This document shows, piece by piece, positions 1 through 58,476 of a stretch of 64,000 nucleotides of DNA. Where the stretch lies: the NCBI RefSeq assembly GCF_027579695.1, contig NC_083577.1:62954241-63018240 (forward strand), read 5' to 3'. The notes beneath the pieces were generated by a model. It was not told the DNA's origin and ran no database searches. It worked only from the letters and a program-made list of their open reading frames with translations. The stretch comes from Neoarius graeffei. Lineage: Eukaryota > Chordata > Actinopteri > Siluriformes > Ariidae. Positions within the stretch are counted from its first letter, which is position 1. Each line of letters opens with the position of its first letter. A program made the position numbers and the translations under genes.

Positions 1-176
1 CGTGCACACTCTTGTCAGGAGCCCCTCTACACCTGACCTCAGTGCAGATGAACTTCCTGATGACATCACCACTGATATAGCAGACATTCCAAATGACTTG
101 GAGTTGAATCAGGAGGACTTTTCTGACGTGCTGCCTAGATTGCCTGATGACCTGCAGGACTTTGACCTGTTTGAGG
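1..176 (+). CDS. ino80d: ino80d, penultimate coding exon (partial at window edge)
   Basis: The frame from base 2 reads 58 codons plus one base and ends with GAG G before a GTATTT donor. The peptide contains RSPSTPDLSADELPDD, LELNQEDFSDVLPRLPDD and LQDFDLFEG. These match, nearly residue for residue, the segment of vertebrate INO80D just before its serine/proline-rich C-terminus. INO80D is a vertebrate-specific regulatory subunit of the nuclear INO80 ATP-dependent chromatin remodelling complex; it has no catalytic domain of its own. The exon is cut by the window edge, so its 5' border is not visible. The last codon is split: G here and GT at the start of the next exon give Gly. Confidence 0.93.
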
Positions 177-455
177 GTATTTGCATACATTCATTCACAC
201 ACTCCTTTTTTTTTTTTTTCTTATTTTTATATTGGAGTTCAATGCAAACATTTACATAACCTTTGAAAAAAAAATGACCAGTAATTTATGCTATTTGGTA
301 GGTGACATGGTGGGGCACGGGTGTTACGGTGTGGATTTTCTGTATATGCCTATCAGATTTAAACAGTCAGTGTGTCTTTTCTGTTGTAATCGTGTGATAT
401 TGTGCATCTCCACACCTCTTGTGCTTGTGGACTAAAATGTAAAATGTGTGTTTAG
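177..455 (+). other. ino80d: ino80d last coding intron
   Basis: A 279-bp intron with GT at 177-178 and a pyrimidine-rich tract ending in TTTAG at 451-455. It is AT-rich with a poly-T run near 207-219. No other feature was seen. Confidence 0.88.
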
Positions 456-1366
456 GTAAGAATGGTGAGTTGCTTCCCACTACAGAAGAGGCAGAGGAGT
501 TGGTTCGCGCACTGCAGGCAATGGGCTCATATCCTGACACGTTGGTTTGTTTAAATTCCATGGCTGAACTGGCCCCAGCTGATGACCATCGCACCATGAG
601 CGTCTTCTCTGGCTCTGGGGTTGCGGTGACGGCCATGGGCGACCTCCTAAATGGCCGAATAGCATCAGACAATTTCTCAAGTCTGGAGCTGGAGGACAAT
701 CTCCTCCATCACTCAACAGATGAGCACTTCCCTCCATCCCTGTCAGCTCAACCACCACCAACCACTGCCTCAGCACCTTCTGCTGGCTCGAACTGTACAC
801 TCAATGAGCGAACGTTCCCTCACTCGGCTCTCTCTAAACCCGAGCCTGCGCTGCCGTCCTCTCCTCCAGGCAGCCATTACAGCAGTGACCACGTGCCGTC
901 TCCTTACAGTGACCATATCTCTTCCCCACACTCTGCCTCCTACCAGACTGAGCCTCCTCTCCTACTGGAGGTGCCTCTCAGTGGATTACCAGGCGCTCCT
1001 CGCTCCTCCTGGAGCAACCTCGCCCTCTCCCTCACGGAACCAATGCAGTTTGGGAACCTCTTGACACAGGACCCTCATCTCCTCTCCACCTCTCTGTCTA
1101 CTCCTCCCTCCATTACACACCCACCCTCTGCTCCCTCCTCCTCTCCTCCAAATTCCCCTCGTGACTTGCTCAGTACTAGCCAGCCCAAACTTCAGCTCCC
1201 ACAATTCAGCGCGGCCTTCGGTCATCAGCTTGCCTCTCACAGCGGCATCCCGAAAGACGTACAGCCCAGCCACAGTTCCACGGCGCCCCCTACGGGATTC
1301 ACAAGTGCTGGTGCCACTGCTGCAGGTGCCAACAGTGCTGCACCTACTTTCCAGCAGAGCAAATGA
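456..1366 (+). CDS. ino80d: ino80d, last coding exon (C-terminal ~302 residues)
   Basis: After the TTTAG acceptor the frame reads GKNGELLPTTEEAEELVRAL and stays open to a TGA at 1364-1366. It matches the C-terminus of vertebrate INO80D in order: KNG(E/D)LLPTTEEAEEL, then LLNGRI..DNFSSLELE(D/E)NLL, then HVPSPYSDHI(S/T)SPH, then LLSTSLSTPP, then QLPQFSAAFGHQL.SHSGIPKD.QPSHSS near the end. The region is Ser/Pro/Thr-rich and probably disordered, with no catalytic motif. It is shorter than the human counterpart, lacking several linker stretches, while the conserved blocks are kept in order. Antisense and shifted frames over this exon are also open for 80-136 codons because of its composition; they are not genes. 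With the upstream exon, 361 C-terminal residues are visible. Confidence 0.94.
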
Positions 1367-3503
1367 AAGGAAATGCAGCCATGTCCACACACCCACATCT
1401 TAGCCTTTTTCAGGGTTCTGTTAAAGCAGTTGAAGGGGAGGGGATATCATGATGTTTTCTTGTTGTGCTCAGTTTGTGTTAACCCAGAACAGCCGGTCCC
1501 TATATTACTGCCTCTCCCGTATCCTCATATCATTCACTGACCCCTCCGTCAAGGCTTTGTTAAGCAGACAGCAGTAGAAGTGTCTGTGCACATTTTATAT
1601 TTAAAAAAAAAAAAAAAATCAGTGAGGGTGTCGACACCACCAAGAATATCCACCAAACAGCTTTTATCCAGAAGATTTTATCTTGCACTGTACATATTAA
1701 ACCTTTTATGCAGACACTCAGATAAAGCTTACTCAGTGGACCTATCCTGGGCTGTAAACTTTCCTGTTCAGAGACCTCACAGGCACCTGAAGGTTAAAAA
1801 AAAAAACCTGGTTACTCAAAGCAATAAAGCACATCAGCATATTCTATCATGACAGTATTTTTAAACCATGTGTCAGTTTCAGTTGTGTACCTCAGAGCAG
1901 CCAGACTGCATGATCACTGAGGGGATTCTGTCATTTAAAACTGAGAACTCTTCTGCTTAAGCCAGAGCTAGACTGCGTTATTCTCATTTTACAAAACACC
2001 AACATAACTCATACACAAAACAAATAGCTTTTATGATGGAAGAATTAAAAAAATATATATAATATATATATATATATACTGACTTTTCACCAAATATAAG
2101 GATTCCGAATGTTCCTGTTTTATGGTGCTTATTAAAGTTTAGAATAAAATGGCTTAGTGAGGTTCTCTTTCAAACAGAGCAGCCTTTTAATAGGGGGTAG
2201 ACGTGAGTACCGCATGACTGACTGGTCATTAAATTACCCTATATTTGCTGTGCTGGGACCTTTGGTGCAATTTCTATGGAGCAGGACTGTTCACACACAC
2301 TTCTTCTCAAACTTCCACAGTAAACCAGGTTTAAACTCCATGTTAGACTGGCTGCACAGCCTGTGGCAATGTCTTTATCATTCAGACTCTTCCCCCTGAG
2401 AGGCAGCAACCGTCACTTAATCCTGGCCTGTTTTTTTACACACTGTCGGGTCTGACAGAATATCACATATATTGTCATTTGTAACATATTTATAGAGTAG
2501 TAATTGAATCTGGAAGTAATTTGGGTTTTATTGGTGAGTTTAACTGAGTGGCAGTGAAGTGACTACGAAATTATTTGGAGGAGACGAGGCGGGGTTCTAG
2601 TTTTGTGGTGTACCTGTCGTTAGTTTTAATGGCTATCAAAATTCTAGTGATCTTTCCATTTGAATGAATGTCGTGTGTTTTCTTGTCATTTATTTGGGCA
2701 AAAAGACTGATCATTCTCAACAGTATTTTTGATAGCTATTAAAATCCAGCTAGCAGTAATAGTGGAAAGTTTGGTGTTTGCATGAATACAACCACAATTG
2801 ACCCATATTGTGAATTAACATGGAAGCTTGTGTCCAAAGAGAACAATTCATAGAAATGCCATTGTGATGGGCATACCGATTTTTTTTTTAAACGAATCAA
2901 TGAAAGCTTACTATGATTTTGATTTTAACTCCCATGGATCAGTTTAAAAGTGTGCACGATCATGCTCTATCAGTGACTTTCATCTTAATTTTTTTTTTTA
3001 AATCAAGGCCGTAAACAGGAGTATTACCTTTTTTAGTTTTTTCCCCTTCCAATAATGAATGGATTGTTTTAAGAAATAGAATATTTTCCAGTACCATACC
3101 ATCATGTCATATCCCTGCAGCTTACAGAACCCCAGATGTAAGTTGCATTGAGATTTTACTGCACAGTCAACTTGATTCAACTCTTGAAAGCAAGCCATCT
3201 TCAGGGCTCCGCTGGCACTTGAAACCGCTTAAAAGCTGAACAATGGCTGACAAATTCCTATACTCAGTGAATGTACTGTATAACTGTTTTTAAATGATAG
3301 GATGAGCTAATAATCTAGTCACCTTTTGTTATTGGTCCTTGTTTAATGTTTAAGGTATTTTTTGTATACAAAAGTTTACATTTTTATGTATATTTTTCTT
3401 GTATAAAATGTAATATGTGTATAAACATTGTATGTAATACCTGTATATAGCGTGAGAATTTGTTTTTTTGATGTACGAATAAAACTTGCTGTGCTGAACT
3501 CAG
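1367..3503 (+). other. ino80d: ino80d 3' UTR
   Basis: About 2.1 kb of AT-rich sequence without a credible coding frame follows the stop. AATAAA at 3478-3483 followed by a GT/T-rich stretch is the most likely polyadenylation signal. It includes a (TA)n tract near 2055-2080 and several A or T homopolymers. The exact cleavage site was not determined. Confidence 0.75.
3478..3483 (+). terminator. ino80d: ino80d polyadenylation signal
   Basis: AATAAA hexamer about 2.1 kb after the ino80d stop, with TG-rich sequence 10-25 bases downstream (AAAACTTGCTGTGCTG). It is the last good hexamer before the stk24 3' end on the other strand. Confidence 0.6.
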
Positions 3504-3649
3504 GGTCGTGCTCATTAAACAGAAAAGATCGAAGTTCATGCTCTTATGTTATCGTTGGACTGTTTCTAATGGACAAAATCCTGGCCTGCTCAGGAGGAAA
3601 AAAAAAAAAAAGGACATTTCCAACACCACAATTAAAAAAAAAAAAACAA
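3504..3649. other. convergent intergenic gap
   Basis: A short gap between the predicted 3' ends of ino80d (+) and stk24 (-). It contains two A-rich runs (about 3598-3611 and 3631-3642) and no other recognisable feature. Confidence 0.55.
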
Positions 3650-6571
3650 GCAAGTCAAACTAGCATTGTTTTATTCATCTTAAAATCACTTGAAAGCTTG
3701 CAAGGAATTCAGTACCTTGGTATTTGATGACAAAAGCAGGAATTATGTACAAGACTATACACTCAGCAATGTTACAGAAAATTACATTGTTTGAAAATCA
3801 GTTAGATAGCATATGGTGTAATTCATTCGAGAGATAATACTGCACTTATAAAAATATTGAATTCTGTTCCATAGAATATATCTGTACTGAGAAACCTCAC
3901 AGCCTAATTTATTGCCATACTCAAGAAAGTTCAGTTGCAAAGATAAACGAGACAAACCATGATCTCATTAAAATTACAGCTTATACACAGGGACACATTC
4001 AGACTAAGTGGAAAAGGTGCAAATATCAATAGCAGGAAATCTCTCTAAAAGGGCAAAAAAAAAAAAGGGGAAGCACTTTGTGGGAAACAGACAGGCAGAT
4101 CAACAGGACAGAGTTTGAATGGGAGTGCAGATTTCTACCTCTTAAAATCTATGCCATTATGAGTTTGAGAGACAGAACGACAAAGCATTAAACCAGCAAT
4201 GATTTGAACAGCTTCACTTGCAGAAAATTCAGTTCTTTTAGTCTTTGAGTAAATTTTCTTCGAACATGTTAACAGCCTCATCATTAATTTTTTTTTTTTA
4301 AATAAAGACATCTTTATTTTTAAATGTATAATTCCAAACTACTCTTGAGATCTTGAGTTTAAGATCAACTCTACATCGGTAGTCTTTTATGGCGGTATTA
4401 CAAGTGTGTTATAATTTTATTATAACAGACAATAACGAAGCAAAAAAGTTACTTTTCACTTGACTACATGAAACAAACATCACTCCTTGTGGTACCACTC
4501 TGAACTTCGTTTTAGTGGTTTCATGGTCAGGATCATTGTCTTATTCTCCATCTCTTTCGAAATCCCAGTGTCCAACTTGCTCAGACATTACAGCTGAGTA
4601 GAAGAAACTCATTAGAATTTCCACTCCTGAAGAACAGCTTTACATTTCCCAAACTATTTATAACACAAAGTGTGCATGTGCCAAAATTCAAATTTTAGTT
4701 AATGTTAGCATAAAGCCTTTTAAAATGAATTTGAACAGCTGGATTTCACACACATGCATCATGCTTGTGATAGCATCCATGTCCCCAAAAATTATTAAAG
4801 AGCTTCATCTAGAATTGCCTTAGACTCAGATTCCCATGCTATTTTTAAGCTACAGCTTTAATAAAAGCTTGACAGGATTAATATTTTAAAAACTTGTGGA
4901 TAAATGCATCATTGGCCAGTTACAAGTGAAAACAAGATTGAGTGTTAGCTCAAGCACAGTTCTACCACGACACGTTCGTTGATGCTAGCTTTTCACTATG
5001 GACACTAAATGCACGTGAGCAATGAACGGATTTAAAATGCACCAAAGTGAGCTGTGCATTAACACGCTAGACTTCAAATGATAGTGATCACATCAGCAGT
5101 CCTATATGTATGAAGGTGAAATGCACTGTACAAGTCTCATGCTTATGTCTTATGGCTAATTCATGTATCATAAGAAGGCAGTTATCTAAGTGCAATTCAA
5201 GCTGTCGGTACGCTGCGTACCATTTCAATTTCCAGGAAGACATGAGGATTTAGCGGCATACGACAAGTTTACAGCAAATCAAAAGAACTTGAGTTTGGTG
5301 AAATAGTCTGGAGCTTTTAAAGAAGAAAAAATATATATATATATCATACAGCATTATTTTTCCATGACTGAAATGACTAGAAAGAAATGGGCTTGGAACT
5401 TTTATAAATATATTGTCTAAGTGTTGGACTCGAGAACTGATGGTAGGCGGAAACCAAAAGGAGAGCATCAATGGCACTGTGAAAGTAAAGAACAACAAAA
5501 ATACGCGATAATGGGTCCAATGGCAGCGTTCATTTCAATGAAACATGAAAAAAAATTTCATTAAACGATTTAAAAAAAAAAGCCAACTAAAAGACAAGGC
5601 AATCTCAGTGATGGCCAGTTTACATATATACCTTCATGAACAGTATCTACAGGAGCAGTTGGCCATTTTTAACACAGTGTTTTCATTAGCGTACCTCCAT
5701 GACGTTTCTAAGTCTATATACACACACACACACAGCTGAACACACTCAGTCTGTCTCTCAGAAGACTCCAGTTACTGAGAACAGAATACCAGAGTTAAAA
5801 GAAAAGAAAAAAGAAAGGGGGGGGAGGGGGAGAAGGATCATCACAACTTCACTGCTGGGACCCGACAGCACTGGGTCTCTCTCATACTGCACATTCAATG
5901 ACTGGTTTGCACCAACTATCCAACCAAGTTCTAACGAAACTGACTGCCTACTTTACAGAGCTTGTATTAAATGCACCATAGTGCAAGACTTACACGAGCG
6001 AAGGGACAAGTGTAAAACAGGGTATTACCTAAAACTGGCCAGCTGATAACTACTGAACATAAACACAGAAATAAAAATGATAATAAAAATACTCATGTAC
6101 ACCTACCATAACACGACCGCTCCTTGCATTTCTAACCAAACTGAATGACTTTCCCTACTGAAATGTTAACTAGCCATCTCTTTTGGCTAGAGGGTGATTA
6201 ACGAATCTGTGTAAATGACATGATTTAGTTTTCAAGTTGCAACTGAATCTGCACTTGCTAGACAGTTAAAGAATAAAACTGTGTCGTTCAGACACAAATT
6301 GCTTTACGCATGCAGTTTGGAAAGAACCTGCGCACAGCTGGTGCAACCACCTGCTGCTGTGCCCCAATGTGTGCTAAATAAGGTGCACTGCTCTCAGAAG
6401 GGGTGTGGGACTCTGAGCCGAAGCCCAGCCAGGCCTCCACAACACTACTCATTCACCTGATATGCATTTAAAAAAAAAAAAAAAAAGGAAAAAAAAAAGT
6501 GCCAGGTATAGGCGGAGTGAGTGAGAGGCGCTGCACTAGGAGGCAGAGAGAGGAGAATCCACAGCAAGCAG
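3650..6571 (-). other. stk24: stk24 3' UTR
   Basis: About 2.9 kb follows the stk24 stop codon on the - strand. It is AT-rich, lacks coding potential and lacks any transposon I recognise, unlike the introns. Minus-strand AATAAA signals (TTTATT on +) occur at 3670-3675 and 4313-4318, so at least two cleavage sites are plausible. Long 3' UTRs of this size are usual for vertebrate STK24. It includes a CA/TG repeat near 5720-5735 and a purine-rich stretch at 5800-5840. Confidence 0.65.
3670..3675 (-). terminator. stk24: stk24 distal polyadenylation signal
   Basis: TTTATT on the + strand, AATAAA on the - strand. It is the farthest good hexamer downstream of the stk24 stop before the ino80d 3' end is reached. 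A second hexamer at 4313-4318 may serve a shorter transcript. Confidence 0.45.
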
Positions 6572-53030
<46,459 letters not shown>

Positions 53031-53900
53031 GGCTTCTCTTTCAGACAAAGTCTCTCGGCCAAAAACAAAAGTAAAAATTAAAAACTCCAAGCGGACGCTG
53101 CAACCAGCCCTGGGGTTCGATCAGCTTGCTGGGTGAACCATAACACAAAAAGCCAAATTAAACAGTCCAACAATGGCCAAGATTATAAAACTAAACCCGT
53201 CCTTGGTTTAACTTGGCGTCTGGTTAAAGGATGGCTAGCTAGCTTAGCTAAACGGCCAGGTTTGTTGTTGCTGCTATTATGACGGCAACTCAAGGAAATA
53301 TTGCAGTGAGGAGCAAAAACTAGTGAAAGATTTCTGGCAGAGAATAAACGCAGGCGGTGACTCCGCTGCTGTGCGACTCGCTCTGTTAGCAGCCGAGCTA
53401 AGCTCGATGGAGAAATTACACCTCGACCGCTCCAACAGCCATAATAACTCTCTTCAGCACTGCTTCACTCAATAACACAACCCCTCACACGACTAACAGT
53501 GCTGAAGTGCGATAAACCGTCCCAGCCGCTGCACTGGACAGAACCGCGCTGGTGTTTTTATTACCAACTGCCGCACAAGTTCGGTGGACGGACAGCAGGC
53601 TAGTTAGCTAACTTTCAACTTCCGCTTCGAACAGCTGCTAATATCACACGGCTCGTTTTAATATACGCACTCCAAAGGCGAACAAACGATAACTTAGTGT
53701 CCAGGTTTAAAATGGCTAAAAGAACGCAAAAATTTCCCCCAAATCCACTCAACTCCACTGATCTAATCTCGTCCTCCTCATTTTCCGCCGTAGCCTTCCG
53801 CCATATTGAAACTTCTGATTCAATCAAGGCGGAGCCAAACGCGTCGCCAGGACCAATCGCTCCTCCGTCACAAGTTTTAACCACGCCCCTTGACAACCAG
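53031..53900 (-). promoter_or_regulatory. stk24: stk24 5' UTR and promoter region
   Basis: The sequence upstream of the stk24 ATG (higher coordinates) is richer in CpG than the introns between about 53,330 and 53,850 and holds no recognised transposon. It contains CCAAT on the + strand (GACCAATCGC near 53,851) and GCGGAG/CGCC motifs. The transcription start was not identified and no TATA box near the ATG is convincing, which fits a CpG-type housekeeping promoter. Confidence 0.45.
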
Positions 53901-53939
53901 CCCAAAAATCCTTCATCTGAATCCCAATTGGCTTCCTGG

Positions 53940-54075
53940 TCCTTATATAAGCGCACTATATTATATAGCTTTTTCCAGCCTATAAAGTGCACTTCATGTA
54001 CAAAACTGAGCGATTTGAAATTCAGCCATGGCTTGTGTTGTCTCTATGGCGCATGCGCTTGTCTTGAAGTAAGTA
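53940..54075 (+). promoter_or_regulatory. possible TATA box and first exon of an unknown transcript
   Basis: CCTTATATAAGCGC at 53,941-53,954 resembles a TATA box. About 90 bp downstream ATGGCTTGTGTTGTCTC opens a frame of 14 codons, ending at GAA before GTAAGT, a perfect splice donor (54,067-54,072). No second exon is visible, and the area has an imperfect palindrome that could explain the TATA. Weak. Confidence 0.2.
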
Positions 54076-54253
54076 GACCCTGCACTAGTTGCAAACAGCA
54101 GTGGTTTGTGGTTCATTGCTGAAGTACAGGCTGTTCAGAATAACTTTAATATTTATTTATTTAGAGGCTAGTGGGGGAATTTGTAGCTTAATATATTCTG
54201 TGAGAAACATGTTCGTCCTGAATTTAGAGGGACACTCATTTAAACTGCACTTG

Positions 54254-55470
54254 GAGAACTGGTACAAATCTAAGGTTCATTTAATCCTAGCATCTTTTCT
54301 ATAGGTGGCACGGTGGTGTATTGGTTAGCACTGTCACCTCACAGCAAGAAGGTCCGGGTTCGAGCCCAGCGACTGACGAGGGCCTTTCTGTGTGGAGTTT
54401 GCATGTTCTCCCTGTGTCCGCGTGGGTTTCCTCCGGGTGTGCCGGTTTCCTCCACAGTCCAAAGACATGCAGGTTAGGTTAACTGGTGACTCTAAATTGA
54501 CCGTAGATGTGAATGGTTGTCTATGTCTGTGTGTCAGCCCTGTGATGACCTGGCGACTTGTCCAGGGTGTACCCCACCTTTCGCCCGTAGTCAGCTGGGA
54601 TAGGCTCCAGCTTGCCTTCGACCCTGTAGGACAGGATAAATGGCTACAGATGATTGATGGATGGATGGATGGATGGATATAGAACTGGCACAAACCTAAG
54701 GTTCATTTAATCCTAACATCTTTTCCATAGGCAGCACGGTGGTGTAGTGGTTAGCACTGTTCCCTCACAGCAAGAAGGTTCTGGGTTTGAGCCCAGCGAC
54801 TGATGGGGCCTTTCGGTGTGGAGTTTGCATGTTCTTGCCGTGTCCGTGTGGGTTTCCTCCACAGTCCAAAGACATGCAGGTTAGGCTAATTGGTGGCTCT
54901 AAATTGACCGTAGATGTGAATGTGAGTATGAATGGTTGTTTGTCTCTGTGTCAGCCCTGTGATGACCTGGCGACTTGTCCAGGGTGTACCCCGCCTCACG
55001 CCCATAGTCAGCTGGGATAGGCTCCAGCTTGCCTGTGACCCTGTAAGGCAGGATAAGCGGCTACAGATAACGGATGAATGGATGGATTTAGAACTGGCAC
55101 AAACCTAAGGTTCATTTAATCCTAGCATCTTTTCCATAGGCAGCATGGTGGTGTAGTGGTTTGCACTGTCACCTTACAGCAAGAAGGTTCTGGGTTTGAG
55201 CCCAGCGACCGACAGGGCCTTTCGGTGTGGAGTTTGCATGTTCTCGCCGTGTCTGTGTGGGTTTCCTCCACAGTCCAAAGACATGCAGGTTAGACTAATT
55301 GGTGGCTCCAAATTGACTGTAGGTGTGAATGGTTCTTTGTTTCTGTGTCAGCCCTGTGATGACCTGGTGACTTGTCCAGGGTGTACCCTACCTTTCGCCC
55401 ATAGTCAGCTGGAATAGGCTCCAGCTTGCCTGTGACCCTGCACAGGATAAGTGGTTACGGATAATGGATG
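54254..55470 (+). repeat. tandem triplication of a V-SINE with its flank
   Basis: Three head-to-tail units of about 425, 410 and 380 bp start near 54,254, 54,679 and 55,089. Each begins GAACTGG(T/C)ACAAA, then GGTTCATTTAATCCTA, CATCTTTTC(T/C)ATAG, and then a complete V-SINE with GGATGGATGG at its end. Since the same non-SINE flank precedes every copy, the array arose by duplication of one insertion rather than by three insertions. The units differ from each other at many positions. Confidence 0.9.
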
Positions 55471-55620
55471 GATCTTTTCCACAGTTGTTATTTGGCACAT
55501 GTTTGATGAGCTTTTGCTAATTACTGTATACACTTTGTTTTGCTGTATGTACTGTTCAGGTGACAGGACATGAACATGAAAGTCACATGTGCCATTGTTT
55601 TTCATGCACAATTTTTAGAG
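55471..55620. other. unremarkable intergenic sequence
   Basis: No feature was seen. Confidence 0.4.
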
Positions 55621-56285
55621 AGTTAAACACAGTTGTGTGTAAGACAGATCGGAGGAGAATGGCCAAACAGGTTTGAGCTGACAGGAAAGGCTACGGTAAG
55701 TTGAATAAGCATGCTTTGCAACCATGGTGAGCAGAAAAGCATTTCAGAACACTCAGTGCATCGAACCTTGAGGTAGCCGGGCTGCAACAGCAGACCACAT
55801 TAGGTTCCACTTGAACCAAGAAAGGGACTCTGAGGCTACAGTGGGCAATGATTTACCAAAACTGGACAGCTGGAGACTGGAAAAACGTGGCCTGGTCTCA
55901 AGAAATCTACATTTCTGCTGCGACATGCAGATGAATCCATGACATCCATGGACCTAACCTACTGGTGGTGGTAATGGTGTGGAAAATGTTTTCTTGGCAC
56001 ACGTGGGGCCATGAACATGACCGTGTGTTCAGTGTACCTCAGTGGTCTCCCTAGTCATAAGATCTGAATCCAATACCACACCTTTGGGATGTACAGTAGT
56101 AGATGGGGGATTTGGAGCATGAATATGCACAAATTTTGTGATGCACTCATGTCATCCAGCATCTTATAATGTTTCCAATATCTTGTGGAATCCAGGCCAT
56201 AAAGAATTGAGGCTGATTTGAGAGCAAATGCGGGTTCTACTCAGCATTAGTAAGCTGTTTTTAATAAAGTGGCCAGTGATTTTAT
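55621..56285 (+). mobile_element. Tc1-like element remnant
   Basis: Contains, in order, AGGAGAATGGCCAAACAGG, TGAGCAGAAAAGCATTTCAG, GAGGCTACAGTGGGCA, AAACTGGACAGCTGGAGA and the end TAATAAAGTGGCCAGTGAT. I recognise these as a fish Tc1 family. Frames are destroyed and parts deleted. Confidence 0.65.
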
Positions 56286-56620
56286 CCATGAAAATTGATT
56301 TTGAGGCTCATTTATACATCTGTGCAAACAGGACACATTTATTGGAGCCTTTCAGGGACTAATTAAGCAGGTTCTGGACTTAAATGACTGTTCAGATGAG
56401 CATTGTAAATAGTGCGAAACAGTGAAAATTAGTTCACTTGTTGAACTGTATCCAGAAAACAGATGCTTGGTGTATTGAACAGAGTTAATAAAATATTTAA
56501 TTTTCACTAACACTTTTAGACACAACTGCAAAAATATAAATGTCCTTGCTAGTGCGTTTAAGGTAATTTTGATAGAATTTTTCATCTGCAAATGAGGCTT
56601 TTCTACAGTTTAACAAATTA
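56286..56620. other. unremarkable intergenic sequence
   Basis: AT-rich. No feature recognised. Confidence 0.4.
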
Positions 56621-56621
56621 G

Positions 56622-56931
56622 TATAAACTGACCCAGTTTCCAGAAAAGTTGGGATATTTTCCAAAACACAATAAAAACAAAAATCCTGTTGAGAATGTAT
56701 GGTGCATCATGAAGAGGAAAATCAGACAACGGCAACCACGGACTGTTGAGCAACTGAAATCTTGTATCATGCAAGAATGGACAAAAACCCTACTTGCAAA
56801 ACTGCAACACTTAGTATCCTCAAATCCCATCCGATTAAAAAGTGTTAGTAAAAGGAAAGGTGATGTAACACAATGGTAATAATGCCTCTGTCCCAACTTT
56901 TTTTTTTTTTGAGTGTGTTGCAGGCATCACT
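56622..56931 (+). mobile_element. mariner/Tc1 remnant, internally deleted
   Basis: The ends TTTCCAGAAAAGTTGGGATA and CTGTCCCAACTTTTTTTTTT are the termini of a fish Tc1/mariner family. Only the last ~65 residues of the transposase remain (56649-56879: NPVENVWCIMKRKIRQRQPR). The element at 63,363 belongs to a related family. Confidence 0.7.
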
Positions 56932-57197
56932 TTCTAACTTCATTTAAAGTACTGTGCAAAAGTCTTAGGCACATGCAATGAAATGCTGTAGAGCAAAGCT
57001 GCCTTCAAAAATAATGAACTTAAATATTTATACATTTAAAAAAAATACCATAAAGATCAGTAAGCAGTAATGCATGAAAAAAGTCCATGTTTGGCATGAT
57101 GACCCTTTGTTTTTTATAGATTTATTTATTTATTTATTTATTTATTACACACTGTGGCATGCAAACGTTTGGGCGCTCTTGCTGAAAATGTCTCTTA

Positions 57198-57848
57198 TGG
57201 CCCTTTTCCACTACCCTCTTTCAGCTCACTTCAGCTCACTTCAGCCCGACACGGCTCGCGTTTCGACTACCTCAGAGCAGCACGACTCAGCTTGCTTCAG
57301 CCCTACTCAGCACCCAAAACTCGCACGGTTTTGGAGTGGGGCTGAAGTGAGCCCAACCGAGCCGAGTGGGGCTAGGGGCGTGAGGAGACACTCCCCTGTG
57401 CACTGATTGGTGAGGAGGAGTGTCCTCACATGCCCACACACGCCCCGCGAGCACGCTGGGATCTGTAAACACCGTAAACCCGGAAGAAGAAGAATTACGA
57501 AGCCTTATGCACCTCGCCTCATCTATACGCTCTTGCCAGTATCTGTTGGCGTTGTCGGTGACAACAAGCCACAGCACCAAGACCAGCAACACTAACGACT
57601 CCATGTCCTCCATGTTTATTGTTTACTATCCGGGTTGTGAGACTACCGCTTAAAAGGTCACTGATGTCACTGTTTGCGCCGCCTAACGACATCACGTGAC
57701 ATCCACCCACTTTCGCTAACTCCACCCAATGTGTCCACCCACTTCCAGCCAGCACGGTTCAGCGCGGTTGTAGTCGAAATGCAACCCCAACAGCCCCACT
57801 CAGCTCGACTCAGCCCAACTCCGCCGCGTTGGTAGTGGAAAAGCCCCA
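57198..57848. mobile_element. PIF/Harbinger-like MITE inside the Tc1
   Basis: The ends TGGCCCTTTTCCACTACC and GGTAGTGGAAAAGCCCCA are inverted and flanked by TTA (57195-57197 and 57849-57851). The interior has repeated CAGCTCACTTCAG and CTCAGC...GACTCAGC motifs that fold back. Its frames of 60-110 codons are composition artefacts. Confidence 0.85.
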
Positions 57849-58476
57849 TTACTGTGAATAGTTAAGTGAGCAGAACATGAACTGATCACCAAAAAGCATA
57901 AAGGTAAAGATGACACATTTCTTTAATATTTTCTACAAGATTACATTTTTATTCCCATCATTTACAGGCGTAAAATACCAAAAAATGAAAAGGACCTGAA
58001 GCAAAAGTTTGGGCACCTGACATGGTCAGTACTTGGTAACACCCCCTTTGGCAAGTATCACAGCTTGAAAACACTTTTTGTAGCCAGCTAATAATCTTTC
58101 AGTTCTTACTTGGGGGATTTTCGCGCATTCGTCCTTGCAAAAGGCTTCCAGTTCTACAAGTTTCTTGGGCTGTCTTGCATGCACTGCTCTTTTGCGATCT
58201 ATCCACAGATTTGCAATGATGTTTAGTTCGGGGACTATGAGGGCCAGGGCAAAACCTTCAGCTTGTGCCTCTTGAGGTATTCCATTGTAGATTTTGAGGT
58301 GTTTTGGATCATCGTCTTATTGTAGGACCCATCCTCTTTTTAACTTCAACTTTTTTACAGATGGTGTGATGTTTGCTGGTATTTATTCAAATCCATGCTT
58401 CCCTCAACCAATGAAATGTGCCCTGTGCCACTGGCTGCAACACAACTCCAAAGCATGATCGATCCACACCCATGCT

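Noticed and set aside
367-1396. Antisense and shifted frames of 80-136 codons over ino80d
   Set aside because: They lie opposite or out of frame with a well-conserved Ser/Pro-rich exon whose composition leaves other frames open.
6500-6545. Alternative last exon with acceptor TGCCTCCTAG near 6540
   Set aside because: It would give SAAPLTHSAYTW..., without likeness to any STK24 end; the acceptor at 6603 gives RFAVPRASSH.
57074-57849. Several frames of 60-110 codons on both strands
   Set aside because: They are inside a GC-rich Harbinger-like MITE and have no protein likeness.
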